Source: Cucumis sativus
Lineage: Eukaryota > Streptophyta > Magnoliopsida > Cucurbitales > Cucurbitaceae
Reading direction: 5' to 3'
Assembly (NCBI RefSeq): GCF_000004075.3
Contig: NC_026657.2
Coordinates: 18,171,501-18,235,500 of the forward strand
Length of the DNA stretch: 64,000 bases
Positions within the stretch are counted from its first letter, which is position 1; each line of letters begins with the position of its first letter. Below, piece by piece: positions 63,491 through 64,000 of this stretch. The position numbers and the translations under genes are program-made. The notes below the pieces were generated by a model that ran no database searches, was not told the DNA's origin, and saw nothing but the letters and a program-made list of their open reading frames with translations.

Positions 63491-63590
63491 ATGCATATAT
63501 TGGTAAATGTAAATATATTTATAAAATAATTTTTATTTTAATCTAGCACATAATATAATATATATGCATTGTTAATTGGTTGTGTTATAG

Positions 63591-63865
63591 TGTTCTTTAC
63601 AAGTAGGTACGGTTGAATGTGGATATTATGACATGAGATACATGCAAGAAATTGTGACTAAGGACACAAACATTATCACTGGTGCGGTATGTTTTTAAAC
63701 TATTTACATTGTAAAGTTATAGATAGTATATTATGACTAACTCAAATATTTTACAAAGTGTATTCTACTTTTTATGTTTTATAGATTGATACAAGAAGCC
63801 CATACACACAGCTTGAATTGGATAGACGAGGGGAGTGGGCTGGATTTTTAGCTCGGTACATATGA
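63591..63865 (+). pseudogene. C-terminal part of ULP1-like cysteine protease (CACTA-borne)
   Basis: Two exons. 63591-63686 follows a TTATAG acceptor and reads QVGTVECGYYDMRYM then QEIVTKDTNIITGA, ending at GTATGT. 63785-63865 reads IDTRSPYTQLELDRRGEWAG then FLARYI and a stop. The QxGTVECGYY motif contains the catalytic Cys of C48 (ULP1/SENP) proteases, often carried by plant CACTA and MULE elements. The upstream His and Asp of the triad are not present in the window and the space before the Cys is too short for them, so this is a truncated derivative. Confidence 0.8.
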
Positions 63866-64000
63866 TAGACACACCTAGATATGATCATGTTAATTTTGTA
63901 AATGGCTAAGATATGGGAATGCTCATAACCTTTTTTGTGGAAACGTTTTGTTCATAGCCATTATGAGGGCAAAAGATATATGGGGATAGGCTTCAATTTT
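63866..64000 (+). other. Sequence after protease stop, to window end
   Basis: AT-rich, no ORF or terminus recognised; probably 3' UTR and interior of the second CACTA element. Confidence 0.4.

Larger units (their letters stand above)
59699..64000 (+). mobile_element. Second CACTA element, inserted in unit D (right end outside window)
   Basis: Starts CACTACTACAAAAATGGG at 59699 directly after ATA. At that exact point collinearity with units A-C stops (unit A resumes CCATTACAG after ATA at 9302-9304). A new subterminal repeat family and remnants of CACTA-associated protein sequence follow. The inserted orientation puts the coding strand on plus. Because the interrupted unit sequence does not return, the element is longer than 4.3 kb. 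Confidence 0.82.

Noticed and set aside
63328..63546. 72-codon ORF
   Set aside because: Made of the TATCCTGTAGCC minisatellite between two exon remnants.

Overview
The window is nuclear DNA of a flowering plant. It is AT-rich, has spliced genes with GT-AG introns and TATA-box promoters, and is filled with Ty3/gypsy LTR retrotransposon and CACTA (En/Spm-type) DNA transposon sequence. The gypsy C-terminal protein sequence resembles cucurbit elements as I remember them, so a cucurbit is my best guess. That is recall, not a search.

The dominant feature is a tandem segmental duplication. One composite block recurs four times in the same orientation: unit A 1-15721, unit B 15722-37034, unit C 37035-50494 and unit D 50495-59698. 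Each block holds, in order: the right end of a CACTA element; the second part of a gypsy LTR; a small host spacer with one minus-strand gene; a remnant of gypsy pol; the first part of the same LTR; and a nest of CACTA elements that splits that LTR. The inner CACTA element carries fragments of host genes on its minus strand: a remorin C-terminal region and an exon resembling an SC35-like (SCL) splicing factor.

The only convincing host gene is present once per unit. It has a 73-nt exon coding a signal peptide, a 96-nt intron, and a second exon made of 60-bp repeats. Each repeat codes a 20-residue Pro/His-rich module of the form SDVGGPQMVIPPPPPHHHLD. The four copies carry 12, 9, 5 and 10 modules. 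Copies C and D are intact (132 and 232 aa); copies A and B are broken by frameshifts. I recognise no family for it. It looks like a secreted Pro/His-rich repeat protein or a multi-peptide precursor.

The units differ by later insertions. Unit B has a solo gypsy LTR (27728-29738) and a 3' gypsy fragment (32643-35225). Unit C has the same 3' gypsy fragment (46047-48684), which replaces about 4.2 kb of the CACTA nest. Unit D is cut at 59699 by a second, unrelated CACTA element that runs past the window end. That element codes short remnants: a conserved transposon-protein motif and the C-terminal part of a ULP1-like cysteine protease. No tRNA, rRNA or CRISPR was seen.
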